Positions 52,383 to 62,515 are shown, counted from the first letter of the stretch. The stretch is 64,000 nucleotides of DNA from Abyssicoccus albus (GCF_003815035.1 NZ_RKRK01000002.1:961618-1025617); one strand, 5' to 3'. A program made the numbers and translations. Notes: generated by a model from the letters alone, not told the origin.

Positions 52383-52392
52383 CTTTCAGTAA

Positions 52393-54507
52393 TTATTTAC
52401 GGAAACGATCTTTAATTTTAGTCAGCAATGAATCTTTATAAGGATTCATTTTGATGTTTGCTTGTCTAGCACGATCCATTAAGGCTTGTTGTGATGATAA
52501 TGGTTCTTGATCATTATCAACGTATACATACTCACCGTTTGATTGTTGGATTCGCGCTTTCTTATTGTCATTTAATTCAATATCCATAATATCTAATAAT
52601 CTTGATTTAATGCTTTCATCATAGATTGGGAATAAGATTTCAACACGTTTAATCATATTACGTGTCATCATATCTGCACTTGATAAATACATATTCCCCT
52701 CACCATTTTGATGGAAGTAATAAATTCGACTATGCTCTAAAAATCTTCCAACAATACTTAATACGCGAATATTCTCACTAACGCCTTCAATACCTGGTCT
52801 TAAACAACATATCCCTCGAACAACAAGGTCAACTTTAACACCTGCTTGACTTGCTTCATACAACTTCATAATAATCTTCTTATCTGTCAATGAATTCATC
52901 TTTGCAATGATGCGACCATTACCATGTTGTTTTTGATATTCGATCTCTTGATCAATCAATTCTCCGAATGCATCACGAATTTCAAATGGTGCAACGTATA
53001 AATGGTTGTAATCAGGACGCGTTGAATATCCACTTAAATAGTTAAAGAAATTCATCGCATCTTCACCAATGCCTGGATGTGTCGTAATTAATCCCATATC
53101 AGTATAAAGTTTAGCTGTAGAATCATTATAATTTCCAGTACCTAAATGAATGAAACGAACTAACTTATTGTTCACACGTTTAACAACTAAGGTAATCTTA
53201 CTATGCGTCTTTAAATTGTTCATACCGTATATCACATGACATCCAGCATCTTCTAGTGTCTTCGCCCATTGAACATTGTTTTCTTCATCGAATCTCGCCT
53301 TTAACTCTACGAGTACCGTGACTTGTTTACCCGCTTCAGCTGCTTCTTTTAACGCTTGAATAATCGGTGATTCATCACTTACACGATACAATGTTTGTTT
53401 AATAGCCATCGTTTCTTTATCTTTAGCTGCTTCTTGAATGAATTGGACTATTGGCTTAAATGATTCATATGGGTGATGGAAGAATAAGTCTTCTTTTAAT
53501 GCTTTCTCAAAAATATTGTGACCCTTTAATGATTCTGGTTCAGATGGCGTAAATGGTTCGAATGTCAATTGAGGTAATTCTTTTGATAACATTCCTGTAA
53601 AACCAAATAACATTGTTAAATCAAGTGGACCGTTTAAACGATACACATCACCTTCATGAATTTCTAATTCGTTCATTAAGAACGAACCATTTATCGTCGG
53701 GTTATCACGGATATCAATCTCTAGTCTAACCGCAGCACCACTTTTACGCTCTTTAAGGAATCTCTCAACTTCAATCAATAAGTCTTGAGCACCTTCTTCG
53801 TGTATTGATAAATCAGCATTTCGAGTAATTCTAAATGCAAACGTTCTATCAATATCATATCCTCTAAATAAATACGTGATGAAATGGCGAATTGTATCTT
53901 CAAGTAGTACAAAAATTTTCTTTTCCTCATCATTCACGCTAATAAATCGATTTAAAACAGTCGGCACTTGGACGATTGCTTCTTTTTCAAAACCATCTTG
54001 GACTAAATTGACAAAGATATTAATCTTTTTGTTTTGTAGTTTTGGGAATGGTCGATAAGCGTCAATTCCAAGTGGTGTTAATGTTGGCAATATTTCATTT
54101 AAGAAATATTGCTTCAATTCTTCCAATTGAGCTTCAGACAATTCATCCGGACGTTTGATTTCAACCTGATAGCTCTTCAATTCTTCCATTAACTGATCAT
54201 ACAATTCATATTGATAAGAACAGTTTCTTTGGTTTCGAATTGTGATTTGTTCAAGTTGCTCAGTAGGTGTCATTTGAGCTTTATTTTCTGGCTCATTAAA
54301 TCCTGCTTTTACTTGGTCCTGCAATCCTGCAACACGAACCATAAAGAATTCATCTAAGTTAGAACTTGTTATTGCGATAAATTTTAATCTTTCAAGTAAC
54401 GGATTAGATTCATCATCTGCTTCTTGTAATACACGATAGTTGAAGTCTAACCAACTTAATTCTCTATTATTGTAATATTCTTTATTATTCAGATTGATCT
54501 CTGACAT
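52393..54507 (-). CDS. ppk: Polyphosphate kinase 1
   Basis: 704 residues from the ATG at 54507, preceded by GGTGGGTGAT. The N-terminal domain has [17 protein letters not shown]; the PLD-like catalytic core has [22 protein letters not shown] and [18 protein letters not shown], whose histidine is the phosphorylated residue, and later [21 protein letters not shown]. It makes polyphosphate from ATP reversibly. It lies 56 bp downstream of ppx, so synthesis and breakdown are jointly transcribed. I do not recall ppk1 in S. aureus, which helps place this genome elsewhere in the family. Confidence 0.93.
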   Translation of the reverse strand: MSEINLNNKEYYNNRELSWLDFNYRVLQEADDESNPLLERLKFIAITSSNLDEFFMVRVAGLQDQVKAGFNEPENKAQMTPTEQLEQITIRNQRNCSYQYELYDQLMEELKSYQVEIKRPDELSEAQLEELKQYFLNEILPTLTPLGIDAYRPFPKLQNKKINIFVNLVQDGFEKEAIVQVPTVLNRFISVNDEEKKIFVLLEDTIRHFITYLFRGYDIDRTFAFRITRNADLSIHEEGAQDLLIEVERFLKERKSGAAVRLEIDIRDNPTINGSFLMNELEIHEGDVYRLNGPLDLTMLFGFTGMLSKELPQLTFEPFTPSEPESLKGHNIFEKALKEDLFFHHPYESFKPIVQFIQEAAKDKETMAIKQTLYRVSDESPIIQALKEAAEAGKQVTVLVELKARFDEENNVQWAKTLEDAGCHVIYGMNNLKTHSKITLVVKRVNNKLVRFIHLGTGNYNDSTAKLYTDMGLITTHPGIGEDAMNFFNYLSGYSTRPDYNHLYVAPFEIRDAFGELIDQEIEYQKQHGNGRIIAKMNSLTDKKIIMKLYEASQAGVKVDLVVRGICCLRPGIEGVSENIRVLSIVGRFLEHSRIYYFHQNGEGNMYLSSADMMTRNMIKRVEILFPIYDESIKSRLLDIMDIELNDNKKARIQQSNGEYVYVDNDQEPLSSQQALMDRARQANIKMNPYKDSLLTKIKDRFRK

Positions 54508-54563
54508 ATTATCACCCACCTTACATCACATTTAAATAACATCACTATTATCTCAAATTAATA

Positions 54564-56117
54564 TTAAATTTTTGTAAATATTAAATTAAGATTTTTCTTT
54601 GTAATTTTCTCAATATGCTTTTTCTGGCGATCTGCTTGATACATTTCTGCAATCGCATCGCCTTGGTATTCAATCGTTAGATCTATAGTATCATCATCTA
54701 CATTTGATATATATAGTCCTTTCACAATTGACGTATTCGATATATCTAATGCATGACAGAATTTCAATAGACCACCAAACGCTTGAATACGATCTTGTTC
54801 ATCATTAGAAAACCATGGAATCTCATCCATATAAAACTTTAATAATGATTTATTTTTAAAAGAGGCTAACAGTGCTAATTTAACACGATCTTTATGGTTA
54901 ATCCCATTAATATTGGAATTCGATAAAATGTAATACGTATGCTGAGAACTTGAATCAGCGTCAATGTATGCACCTAAATAATACAAAAATGCAGCATGTC
55001 GAATAAACTTCTTTTGAGATTTACTATGTTCGAAATAACCTTGCTTACGCAGTTCATAGTACATCGTTTCTGCAATCATAATGCGTTGATTGGCATTATC
55101 TAAATCGATATTATAATCACTCGCAAGTTCTAATAAACTATTTTTAAATACTTTATACCTGTCGAAAGGCATTTCAAAGTCTTTTTCTAAAATGCGCATT
55201 ACAACGCCTTCTCTTAACCCTTTACGGCTAAATTTGAACATCTTCGCACCGACTTCATCATACAAAGCTTTAAATACGATGTTGCTCTGAACAATAATAT
55301 CAGTCCGATCTTTACTTAATCCATCGATATCTTCCAAGTCTGATTCATCCGTATCGACTAACGTGTTAAATACATCATCTAAATCATCGATATCCATTTC
55401 ATACCCATGGACACCTGCGATTGGATATTCATTCTTTGATTGATGTATACGCGCAATATTTCTCGCACTTCCACCAATTGCAATAATCGGAACATAGCGC
55501 TTTTCTAACCAACGAAGACTTGAAAATTGTTCCTTTACGTATTCAATCGTCTTATTGATTGCTTCCTTATCGTTATGTGGCTTGTCTTTAAAGAATATTT
55601 CCTTTAATGTCACAACGCCGAAAGGAAAACTATGACTATACTTTAGTTCTTTATCTTCAAAATAAGTCACTTCCGTAGAACCACCACCAATGTCTACTGT
55701 GACACCATCTTCTATTTCAATCGTATTAATGACTGCATAAAATCCGTAAAAAGCTTCTTCTGATTCTGATACAATCGTTAAAGATACACCTGTTTCTTCA
55801 AAAACACGCGACTTAATTTCATCTAAATTCGTACTCTGTCTTACTGCTGCAGTTGCAACTGGATATAATTCTTCGACGTCAAATTTATCTGATACTTTGC
55901 CAAAACTTTTCAATGTATCAATTAATACGCTAATTCCTTCGTCTGACATTTCTTTGTCTTCATTTAGATAACGATAAAGTCGTGCTGGTGTTTTAATATT
56001 TTGTAATTCTTTTAATCCGTGGCGTTTACTGAATTCAAATACGACAAGTCTGATCGTATTTGAGCCAATATCAATGAGTCCGATTCGCTTCGTTTTGCTA
56101 TCTGCTGTACAAATCAT
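54564..56117 (-). CDS. ppx: Exopolyphosphatase (Ppx/GppA family)
   Basis: 517 residues. The ASKHA-type ATPase core shows GLIDIGSNTIRLVVF and VTVDIGGGSTEVTYF, then IIAIGGSARNIARI. The C-terminal ~190 residues form the HD-like domain of long Ppx proteins (HAAFLYYLGAYID). It releases phosphate from polyphosphate ends; a pppGpp hydrolase role is a family alternative. Its ATG overlaps the fumC stop by one base (TAATG), so translation is coupled. Confidence 0.9.
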   Translation of the reverse strand: MICTADSKTKRIGLIDIGSNTIRLVVFEFSKRHGLKELQNIKTPARLYRYLNEDKEMSDEGISVLIDTLKSFGKVSDKFDVEELYPVATAAVRQSTNLDEIKSRVFEETGVSLTIVSESEEAFYGFYAVINTIEIEDGVTVDIGGGSTEVTYFEDKELKYSHSFPFGVVTLKEIFFKDKPHNDKEAINKTIEYVKEQFSSLRWLEKRYVPIIAIGGSARNIARIHQSKNEYPIAGVHGYEMDIDDLDDVFNTLVDTDESDLEDIDGLSKDRTDIIVQSNIVFKALYDEVGAKMFKFSRKGLREGVVMRILEKDFEMPFDRYKVFKNSLLELASDYNIDLDNANQRIMIAETMYYELRKQGYFEHSKSQKKFIRHAAFLYYLGAYIDADSSSQHTYYILSNSNINGINHKDRVKLALLASFKNKSLLKFYMDEIPWFSNDEQDRIQAFGGLLKFCHALDISNTSIVKGLYISNVDDDTIDLTIEYQGDAIAEMYQADRQKKHIEKITKKNLNLIFTKI

Positions 56118-57505
56118 TATGCTTTAGGCCCGATCATTTCTTCAGGTTTAATCCATTTATTAAATTGTTCCTCTGTTAAGAATCCTGACTCAATAGCAGA
56201 TTCTTTCAGCGTAATTCCTTTTTCGTGCGCATTTTTTGCAATTTTAGCCGCTTTTTCGTATCCAATATGCGGGTTCAATGCTGTAACCAACATCAATGAG
56301 CGATTCAAAAACTGATCGATATTTTCTTGGATTGGTTTGATACCTACTGCACAATTATCATTGAATGTTTTAATCCCATCTGCTAATAGATAAATTGACT
56401 GTAATGTATTGAGTAAAATAACTGGCTTATATACATTTAACTCAAAATTCCCTTGACTTGCAGCCATTCCAACGGTTGTATCATTTCCGAAAATTTGAGT
56501 TGCAACCATTGTGATCATCTCTGCTTGGGTAGGATTAACTTTACCAGGCATGATTGATGAGCCGGGTTCATTCGCTGGAATTTCAATTTCACCAATCCCT
56601 GCACGTGGTCCTGATGCTAACCAACGGATATCATTGGCAATCTTCATAATGTCTGCTGCGAGAGCTTTCAAACTTCCATGGAAATAAACAACTTCATCAT
56701 GACTTGTTAAAGCATGGAATTTATTCTCACTAGATGTAAAAGGATGACCTGTTTGTTCACTTAAGAACTTTGCAACTTTATCACCAAATTCGGGATGTGC
56801 ATTTAATCCTGTACCCACAGCTGTTCCACCGATTGCAAGATTTAACATTTGTTTTTTGGATTCATTAATCATTTCAAGTGATTTGTCTAGCATAAATCTC
56901 CACCCACCAATTTCTTGGCCTAACGTGAGTGGTGTCGCATCTTGTAGGTGTGTACGACCTATTTTAACAATATCTTGATATGTTTCTTCTTGTGATTTAA
57001 ATGTATCTCTTAATTCAGATACTGCATCGATCAATTTACGCTCAACTTCACCATACAATGCAACGTGCATTGCTGTAGGGAATGTATCATTCGAGCTTTG
57101 TGACATATTGACATCATCATTTGGATGTACAACTTCATCTGAACCTTGTTCTTTTAAATGAAGATTTGCAACATGAGCAACGACTTCATTCATATTCATA
57201 TTACTTTGAGTTCCACTGCCTGTTTGCCAAACGACAAGTGGGAAGTGTTCATCCAACTCACCATTGATCACTTTATTTGTAGCGTAATGAATCGCTTCTT
57301 TCTTCATATCACTTAACTTGCCTAATTCATTATTCGCACTTGCACATGCCTTCTTTAATTCGGCGAAAGCATAGACAACTTCTATCGGCATCGTTTCTTT
57401 TCCAACCGGGAAGTTTCTTTTACTACGCTCTGTTTGAGCACCCCAGTACTTATCACTTGGCACTTCAATTTCTCCGATTGTATCTCTTTCTATTCTCACT
57501 GACAT
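56117..57505 (-). CDS. fumC: Fumarate hydratase class II
   Basis: 462 residues, full length. The fumarase/aspartase signature [13 protein letters not shown], the active-site [16 protein letters not shown] with the catalytic His, and [13 protein letters not shown] are all present. It interconverts fumarate and malate in the TCA cycle. It is the first gene of fumC-ppx-ppk, which links a TCA enzyme with polyphosphate metabolism on one transcript. Confidence 0.95.
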   Translation of the reverse strand: MSVRIERDTIGEIEVPSDKYWGAQTERSKRNFPVGKETMPIEVVYAFAELKKACASANNELGKLSDMKKEAIHYATNKVINGELDEHFPLVVWQTGSGTQSNMNMNEVVAHVANLHLKEQGSDEVVHPNDDVNMSQSSNDTFPTAMHVALYGEVERKLIDAVSELRDTFKSQEETYQDIVKIGRTHLQDATPLTLGQEIGGWRFMLDKSLEMINESKKQMLNLAIGGTAVGTGLNAHPEFGDKVAKFLSEQTGHPFTSSENKFHALTSHDEVVYFHGSLKALAADIMKIANDIRWLASGPRAGIGEIEIPANEPGSSIMPGKVNPTQAEMITMVATQIFGNDTTVGMAASQGNFELNVYKPVILLNTLQSIYLLADGIKTFNDNCAVGIKPIQENIDQFLNRSLMLVTALNPHIGYEKAAKIAKNAHEKGITLKESAIESGFLTEEQFNKWIKPEEMIGPKA

Positions 57506-57583
57506 AATTTATACCCCCAAAGAATTAATCGTTTTCATATATTATTTTACATGAATTAAAGCCGTCTTTCACTATGTTTGACA

Positions 57584-57620
57584 ATAAAAAAACAATAATA
57601 TCCAATTGGATATTATTGCT
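57584..57620 (-). terminator. Terminator after the acidic small gene
   Basis: AATAATATCC and GGATATTATT with a 4-base loop; the minus strand continues GTTTTTTTA. Confidence 0.88.
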
Positions 57621-57627
57621 TTAATTA

Positions 57628-57804
57628 TTATTCATCGTCTTCTTCGTGATATTGCTCCATCTCTTTACCAAGCTCTTCAACATCTTCAAAATCTTCTGTC
57701 ATATTATTATCATCAGTATTAGCAACTTTGTCTGGACCATGTTGCATTAGCGTATCTTCTACTTGCTCTTCTGTAGTTTCTTGATTATTTTTATCTTTAC
57801 ACAT
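57628..57804 (-). CDS. Small acidic protein, unknown function
   Basis: 58 residues from the ATG at 57804, which has AAAGGAGTGA upstream; the longer frame to 57867 overlaps nagB and has no RBS. The protein is very acidic (many D, E and Q) and ends EEDDE, with HGPDKVANTDDNN in the middle and one Cys at position 2. It is soluble. It lies 13 bp after nagB and is probably co-transcribed with it, although a role in amino-sugar metabolism is not implied. Confidence 0.65.
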   Translation of the reverse strand: MCKDKNNQETTEEQVEDTLMQHGPDKVANTDDNNMTEDFEDVEELGKEMEQYHEEDDE

Positions 57805-57817
57805 ATAAATCACTCCT

Positions 57818-58576
57818 TTAAGAATATTGACTATAATAATAACTTTGGATATCTTGAGGTAATTCACTCGCTGCTTCTTTATCTAAAACAACAGTAACCA
57901 TTCGATGTTCTTTTAATATAGAAGCCGGGAAATTTTCTGATACTTTTGCATCGTATAATTCACGGATAATATTCGCTTTATGTTGACCCGTTGCGACTAA
58001 AATAATTTCACGCGACTTCATTATATCTTTAATACCCATCGTAATTGCTTTCGTTGGAACATTACCATCAGCAAATTGATCTTTATTTTGCGACTTAGTT
58101 TCTTCAGACAAGTTCACAACGTGAACCCCTTCGTCAAAACTTGTACCTGGTTCATTAAATCCAATATGACCATTTTGGCCAATACCTAATAGTTGAAGAA
58201 CTGGTGTACCGAATTCTTCTAACTTTTCATTAAACTGTTTCACAGCTTCTTCACCCGAACCTGTAGGGATAAATGATTGATGTTCTAAAACATTGACTTG
58301 ACTATATAATTTTTCTTTCATGAAATAAGCAAAACTTTCTTTATTTGATGGATCTAAGTCAACATACTCATCAACATTAATAAATTTCAACTGACTCATA
58401 TCAACAGGATGCTCTTTAATTTCATCGACTAATTGCTTGTAAATTGGCACCATTGTTTTGCCCGTTGCAAGTCCAATTGTACTTGTTGGATTATCATTCA
58501 TTTGTTTACGTAAAATATTTGCTACATAATTTGCGGCTGTGTCTTCATTTTCAAAGATTTTAAAGTTCATTACCAT
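57818..58576 (-). CDS. nagB: Glucosamine-6-phosphate deaminase
   Basis: 252 residues, ATG after TAGGAGGAAC. Motifs include GLATGKTMVPIY (phosphate-binding), FINVDEYVDL with the catalytic Asp, and LLGIGQNGHIGFNEPGT. It converts glucosamine-6-phosphate to fructose-6-phosphate and ammonia, feeding amino-sugar catabolism or wall recycling. It is the first gene of a two-gene operon. Confidence 0.95.
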   Translation of the reverse strand: MVMNFKIFENEDTAANYVANILRKQMNDNPTSTIGLATGKTMVPIYKQLVDEIKEHPVDMSQLKFINVDEYVDLDPSNKESFAYFMKEKLYSQVNVLEHQSFIPTGSGEEAVKQFNEKLEEFGTPVLQLLGIGQNGHIGFNEPGTSFDEGVHVVNLSEETKSQNKDQFADGNVPTKAITMGIKDIMKSREIILVATGQHKANIIRELYDAKVSENFPASILKEHRMVTVVLDKEAASELPQDIQSYYYSQYS

Positions 58577-58697
58577 TGTTGTTCCTCCTAGGTCGGAATT
58601 TCATACTTAATTAGTTTATACCCATTATCATGTATTGATTAAACATTTATTTTCGGATATAATTAATTTAATCAATTAAGTATTTAGGGGGATATCG

Positions 58698-58796
58698 ATG
58701 AATTCATTTTTAATATTTCTAGTCTGCGCTGCGTTCTTAACTGCTTTACTTACTGCAGGACGTGAGTCTAAATACGGTTACAAAGAGGAAGAATAA
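58698..58796 (+). CDS. 32-residue single-pass membrane peptide
   Basis: An ATG at 58698 follows the strong RBS TAGGGGGATAT. The 32-residue product has one hydrophobic helix with Cys and Ala (FLIFLVCAAFLTALLTA, ~4-20) and ends GRESKYGYKEEE, giving a short, charged tail. A rho-independent terminator begins 12 bp after the stop, so this is a complete one-gene unit rather than chance. The gene diverges from nagB. I do not recognise it; it might be a stress or toxin-like membrane peptide or a partner of a larger membrane complex. Confidence 0.6.
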   Translation: MNSFLIFLVCAAFLTALLTAGRESKYGYKEEE

Positions 58797-58807
58797 TATT
58801 TTGTTTT

Positions 58808-58836
58808 TAACACTAGTTGGACTAGTGTTTTTTTGA
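58808..58836 (+). terminator. Terminator after the small membrane peptide gene
   Basis: AACACTAGT and ACTAGTGTT with a 4-base loop and seven following T. Confidence 0.88.
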
Positions 58837-58959
58837 TTTTGTTTTTTGAATGGAGAATTATTCCTTTTTGAATATCCGTATTCAGAGTATATCTCAAATA
58901 CTCTGATTACCACATCTTTTTCAACCTTCCCCAATTCCATCACACTACTACTTACCCGG

Positions 58960-58990
58960 ACAAAAAACAGCTAACAAAAGTTAGCTGTAA
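58960..58990 (-). terminator. Terminator after nfrA
   Basis: ACAGCTAAC and GTTAGCTGT with a 4-base loop; T run on the minus strand. The 120 bp between this and the terminator at 58808 hold nothing I can identify. Confidence 0.88.
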
Positions 58991-58996
58991 TCTATT

Positions 58997-59746
58997 TTAC
59001 TGTTTCAAAAATCCTTGTGACTTCACATAATCATCGACATCATAACGATACTTTCGTTGTAAAGATTTCAAGATGATATTTGTCCAGTTTGCATCTTTCT
59101 TATTCTCATCACGTGATTGATAATAAGCTCTAATATTCTCATCGTATTCTGCAATTTTTTCTTTCAAACCTTCAGTCTCGTAAGTATTCTCATGATAAAC
59201 GACATCCATTGGCAGTCTTTCTTTCTGTGAACCTTCATCTGTTGGGTATCCTACAGCAAGACCAAATACTGGCATTGTGTATGGTGGTAATTGTAGTAAT
59301 TCACTGACGCGTTTAATATCGTTACGCAACGAGCCTAAGAAACATGCGCCTAACCCTAATGATTCTGCTGCTAAATTTAGAGATTGTGCTGCAAGTGCTG
59401 CATCAACAACGCCGACAACGAATCCTTCTGTCGTTTCAAATGTCTGCGTCATCACTTCTGCATCAAATCCTTCTAATTGACTGTGTCGATAGTGATCCGC
59501 AACAAAAACGAATAAGTGTCCATTTGCTTCAACATACGGTTGCCCTGAAATTTCTCGTAATTCTTTCTTTACTTCCGGGTCAGTTATCCCAATAATAGAA
59601 TATACTTGTCTATGACTTGATGTTGGTGCCATTTGAGCGGCTTGAACCAATGTTTTCACTTGTTCATCAGATAAAGTTTTGTCTTCAAATGCTCTAATAG
59701 TACGGTGGTTCATCATCAATTGAATTGTTTCATTTAAGTTATCCAT
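58997..59746 (-). CDS. nfrA: NfrA-like FMN-dependent NADPH oxidoreductase
   Basis: 249 residues from the ATG at 59746 (AAGGAG 8 bp upstream); a GTG three codons before is too close. The nitroreductase fold is shown by NHRTIRAFEDKTLSDEQVK (FMN phosphate contact), APTSSHRQVYSIIGI, ESLGLGACFLGSLRND and VFGLAVGYPTDE. NfrA proteins reduce flavins, nitro compounds and disulfides and are induced by oxidative stress in staphylococci. It is monocistronic. Confidence 0.9.
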   Translation of the reverse strand: MDNLNETIQLMMNHRTIRAFEDKTLSDEQVKTLVQAAQMAPTSSHRQVYSIIGITDPEVKKELREISGQPYVEANGHLFVFVADHYRHSQLEGFDAEVMTQTFETTEGFVVGVVDAALAAQSLNLAAESLGLGACFLGSLRNDIKRVSELLQLPPYTMPVFGLAVGYPTDEGSQKERLPMDVVYHENTYETEGLKEKIAEYDENIRAYYQSRDENKKDANWTNIILKSLQRKYRYDVDDYVKSQGFLKQ

Positions 59747-59808
59747 CGTGTACACTCCTTAATAATAATGTTACTTAAAGTATACACTAACGATGTTTTA
59801 ATCGCACA

Positions 59809-60282
59809 TTATTGAATATTAGGATAGCCTTGTTGTCTCAATGCTTCATATATTAAAATTGCTGCAGTATTACTCAAATTTAACGATCTTACTTTATCAG
59901 TCATAGGGATTCTCAAAGCAGTATCCATGTACTTTTCTTTAAACCAGTCCGGCAGTCCCGTTGTTTCTTTACCAAAGATGAAATATATTTCTTCATCAAC
60001 ATCACTATAATCAAATGTCGTATGTGGTTTCTGTCCAAATTTTGTCAATAAATAATACGCACCACCTTGACTGTATTCTAAAAAATCTTCCAAGCTTTCA
60101 TGATATACAACATTTAATAACTTCCAATAATCAAGACCTGCTCTTCTTAGCATCTTGTCATCCGTTGAAAATCCTAACGGTTTAATCAAATGTAATGTCG
60201 TATTTGTCGCGACACATGTTCTCCCTATATTTCCTGTATTACTCGGTATTTCCGGTTGATATAAAACGACGTTAATCGGCAT
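59809..60282 (-). CDS. trmL: tRNA (cytidine/uridine-34 2'-O)-methyltransferase TrmL
   Basis: 157 residues, the size of the minimal SPOUT methyltransferase. VLYQPEIPSNTGNIGRTC at the start, IFGKETTGLPDWF and IPMTDKVRSLNLSNTAAILIYEAL (the knot) are the family motifs. TrmL adds a 2'-O-methyl at the wobble base of tRNA-Leu(CAA) and tRNA-Leu(UAA). Both of those tRNA genes lie in this window (61546 and 63552), the first 1.3 kb away. Its start overlaps the end of queG by 11 bp. Confidence 0.92.
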   Translation of the reverse strand: MPINVVLYQPEIPSNTGNIGRTCVATNTTLHLIKPLGFSTDDKMLRRAGLDYWKLLNVVYHESLEDFLEYSQGGAYYLLTKFGQKPHTTFDYSDVDEEIYFIFGKETTGLPDWFKEKYMDTALRIPMTDKVRSLNLSNTAAILIYEALRQQGYPNIQ

Positions 60283-61417
60283 ATTGTTCTCTCCTTAATG
60301 TATTCAAAATATCATTTAATTCATCCAAGACAATCTGTTCAGTTTCTTTCTGTAGCGCTCTTTCAATAAACTCAATAGAAGATATACCTTCGATTTCTGC
60401 AATTGCCCAATACGCTGTTGCAACAATCATTGGCCTGACATCTTCTGAGATCACTTTTTTGAGTTCTGGTATGGCACTATCATCTTTAAAGTTCGCAAGT
60501 GCAATCATCGCATTTCTTTGAATCGGTTTTTTACCACGCCAAGCGCCTGCTAAATGACCATATGTCTCCTTGAATTCTCTATTACTCATTCGAAGCAATG
60601 GAATTAACAACGGTTTAACGACATCAGGTTCCACTTCGATATCTTCATGCGTCGTATTAATTCCTTTATTCAAAGGACATACTTGTTGACATGTATCACA
60701 GCCGTATAACCGATTCCCAATTTTCTTACGGTAATGTACATCCATCATTCCTTTCAACTGAGTCTGAAAAGATATACACTTCTTACTATTCAGACCACCT
60801 TCACCAAGCAATGCACCGGTTGGACAACGATCAACACATATCGTACAGTCTCCACAACTATCAATGATTGGATTATCACTAGGAAATGGCAAATTAATTA
60901 ACATCTCACCTAAGTACGTCCATGTGCCAAGCTTCGGATTAATAACAAATCCATTCCGACCGGTAAATCCAAGACCCGCACGTTCCGCCACAGCACGATC
61001 GCTTAATACGCCTGTATCGACCATGTTCATACATTCAACTTCAGGAACACGATGTTTAATATATGCTTCAAGCTTGTTCAATCGATCATTTAATAACGTA
61101 TGATAATCTTGACCCCAGGATGCTCTTGCAAAAATTCCACGACGTTCGTTCTTAGTAGATCTCGGAGCATCTTTTAATTTATTTGGATAGCCAACTGCTA
61201 TTGCTATAATCGATTGAGCAGAAGGTAAACTAAGTTTAGGGTTAATTCGCTCATCAATGGTCCCAACTTCAAATCCTGAATCATACCCTTTAGCATAATA
61301 TTCTTCAAGCTTAGGCCTTAATTCTTCGAACGGTTCAGCTGATGTGAATCCTATATCATCGATACCAATAGAATGCGCATAATCAACAATGTCTCGTTTC
61401 AATTGATAATAATTCAT
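60272..61417 (-). CDS. queG: Epoxyqueuosine reductase
   Basis: 381 residues from the second of two adjacent ATGs (61417), five bases after GGGAGG. The N-terminal cobalamin-dependent domain has IDDIGFTSAEPFEEL; two 4Fe-4S clusters are CGDCTICVDRCPTGAL and CDTCQQVCPLNK; a C-terminal HEAT-like segment has RNAMIALANFKDDSAIPEL. It carries out the last step of queuosine synthesis at the wobble position of Asp, Asn, His and Tyr tRNAs. It overlaps trmL, so two wobble-base modification genes share an operon beside the tRNA cluster. Confidence 0.92.
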   Translation of the reverse strand: MNYYQLKRDIVDYAHSIGIDDIGFTSAEPFEELRPKLEEYYAKGYDSGFEVGTIDERINPKLSLPSAQSIIAIAVGYPNKLKDAPRSTKNERRGIFARASWGQDYHTLLNDRLNKLEAYIKHRVPEVECMNMVDTGVLSDRAVAERAGLGFTGRNGFVINPKLGTWTYLGEMLINLPFPSDNPIIDSCGDCTICVDRCPTGALLGEGGLNSKKCISFQTQLKGMMDVHYRKKIGNRLYGCDTCQQVCPLNKGINTTHEDIEVEPDVVKPLLIPLLRMSNREFKETYGHLAGAWRGKKPIQRNAMIALANFKDDSAIPELKKVISEDVRPMIVATAYWAIAEIEGISSIEFIERALQKETEQIVLDELNDILNTLRREQYAD

Positions 61418-61545
61418 CATAGCCTCCCGAAATAGTTTATTGTATATTGTACATGATTTAACGAACAAACTCAATAAATGATTGAAAAGCTATTGACGGA
61501 CACTACAATCTATAATAAAATAAATAAATCGAATAATAATATTAA

Positions 61546-61627
61546 GCCACCGTGGCGGAATTGGCAGACGCGTCGGACTCAAAATCCGATTCCTCACGGA
61601 GTGTCGGTTCGATCCCGACCGGTGGTA
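61546..61627 (+). tRNA. tRNA-Leu(CAA)
   Basis: 82 nt. Acceptor GCCACCG/CGGTGGT, a class II variable arm, and the anticodon loop CTCAAAA. CCA is not encoded. It diverges from queG-trmL and is followed by a terminator; it is the only plus-strand tRNA here. This is a known TrmL substrate type. Confidence 0.93.
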
Positions 61628-61631
61628 TACA

Positions 61632-61658
61632 AACGACCTAATTGAGGTCGTTTTTTTA
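61632..61658 (+). terminator. Terminator after tRNA-Leu
   Basis: AACGACCT and AGGTCGTT with a short loop and seven T. Confidence 0.92.
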
Positions 61659-61740
61659 TTCCATAGTTAATTATTGTAAAAATTATATTGATAGTATAAA
61701 CTGATATTGAAATAAATCATAACGCTTTGGAGGGATTAAT

Positions 61741-62115
61741 ATGGGTCTATTTGATCAATTGATGGGTAACTCAAGTGAACAGAATCCAGAAGATGTTCAG
61801 GCAGAATTCGATGAATATTTATTAGATGATGAAATCGTAGAAAAAAGCTACATTTTACTAAGAGATTTATTTGTATTTACTAACAAAAGAATTTTAGTCA
61901 TCGACAAACAAGGTTTCTCAGGTAAAAAGATTGAATTTATCACAATTCCATATAAAAATATCCGTGCTTTCAGTGTGGAAAATGCAGGGACGTTCGATGT
62001 TGAAGCAGAATTGAAGTTATATGTTGCAGGTATGCCGGCGCCATTGTTAAAAACATTCGATAAAAATACAAATATCAAAGGTTTACAACAAACGATTTCA
62101 AAACATGTTCTATAA
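61741..62115 (+). CDS. Bacterial PH-domain protein (YvbH/DUF1696-like)
   Basis: 124 residues, RBS TTGGAGGGA before the ATG. The sequence MGLFDQLMGNSSEQNPEDVQ and then YILLRDLFVFTNKRILVID, YKNIRAFSVENAG and ELKLYVAG follow the bacterial pleckstrin-like fold (PHb) found in many Firmicutes. No membrane helix. Function unknown. It has its own terminator. Confidence 0.82.
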   Translation: MGLFDQLMGNSSEQNPEDVQAEFDEYLLDDEIVEKSYILLRDLFVFTNKRILVIDKQGFSGKKIEFITIPYKNIRAFSVENAGTFDVEAELKLYVAGMPAPLLKTFDKNTNIKGLQQTISKHVL

Positions 62116-62120
62116 TGCAT

Positions 62121-62147
62121 AGAGTACAGGAATGTACTCTTTTTTTA
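62121..62147 (+). terminator. Terminator after the PH-domain gene
   Basis: AGAGTACA and TGTACTCT around a short loop, then seven T. Confidence 0.88.
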
Positions 62148-62149
62148 TA

Positions 62150-62180
62150 CAAAAAAAGAACCTCCATTGGAGATTCTTAT
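62150..62180 (-). terminator. Terminator of the tRNA cluster
   Basis: On the minus strand, AGAATCTCCA pairs with TGGAGGTTCT (G-T pairs tolerated), followed by TTTTTTT. It lies about 20 bp past tRNA-Cys. Confidence 0.78.
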
Positions 62181-62196
62181 ATTTAATTCTATGTAA

Positions 62197-62267
62197 AGGC
62201 GCCAACCGGATTTGAACCGGTGATAGAGGTTTTGCAGACCTCGGCCTTACCACTTGGCTATGGCGCC
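62197..62267 (-). tRNA. tRNA-Cys(GCA)
   Basis: Acceptor GGCGCCA/TGGCGCC and the anticodon loop CTGCAAA. Last gene of the tRNA array; CCA not encoded. Confidence 0.94.
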
Positions 62268-62270
62268 ATA

Positions 62271-62342
62271 CTGGGCTAGTTGGATTCGAACCAACGCATG
62301 ACGGAGTCAAAGTCCGTTGCCTTACCGCTTGGCTATAGCCCA
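62271..62342 (-). tRNA. tRNA-Gln(TTG)
   Basis: Acceptor TGGGCTA/TAGCCCA, anticodon loop CTTTGAC. CCA not encoded. Confidence 0.94.
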
Positions 62343-62352
62343 ATAATCAAAA

Positions 62353-62429
62353 TGGGGCGACTGATGGGAATCGAACCCACGAATGTCGGAACCACAATCC
62401 GATGCGTTAACCACTTCGCCACAATCGCC
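62353..62429 (-). tRNA. tRNA-His(GTG)
   Basis: Encodes the extra 5' G(-1) opposite C73 that marks histidine tRNA; anticodon loop TTGTGGT; CCA encoded. A queuosine (QueG) substrate type. Confidence 0.94.
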
Positions 62430-62434
62430 ATATA

Positions 62435-62505
62435 CAGGGGTAGTAGGAATCGAACCCACACCAAAGGTTTTGGAGACCTCTATTCTACCGTTGAACTATA
62501 CCCCT
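62435..62505 (-). tRNA. tRNA-Trp(CCA)
   Basis: Acceptor AGGGGTA/TACCCCT, anticodon loop CTCCAAA. CCA end not encoded. Confidence 0.94.
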
Positions 62506-62515
62506 ATCATAATAA

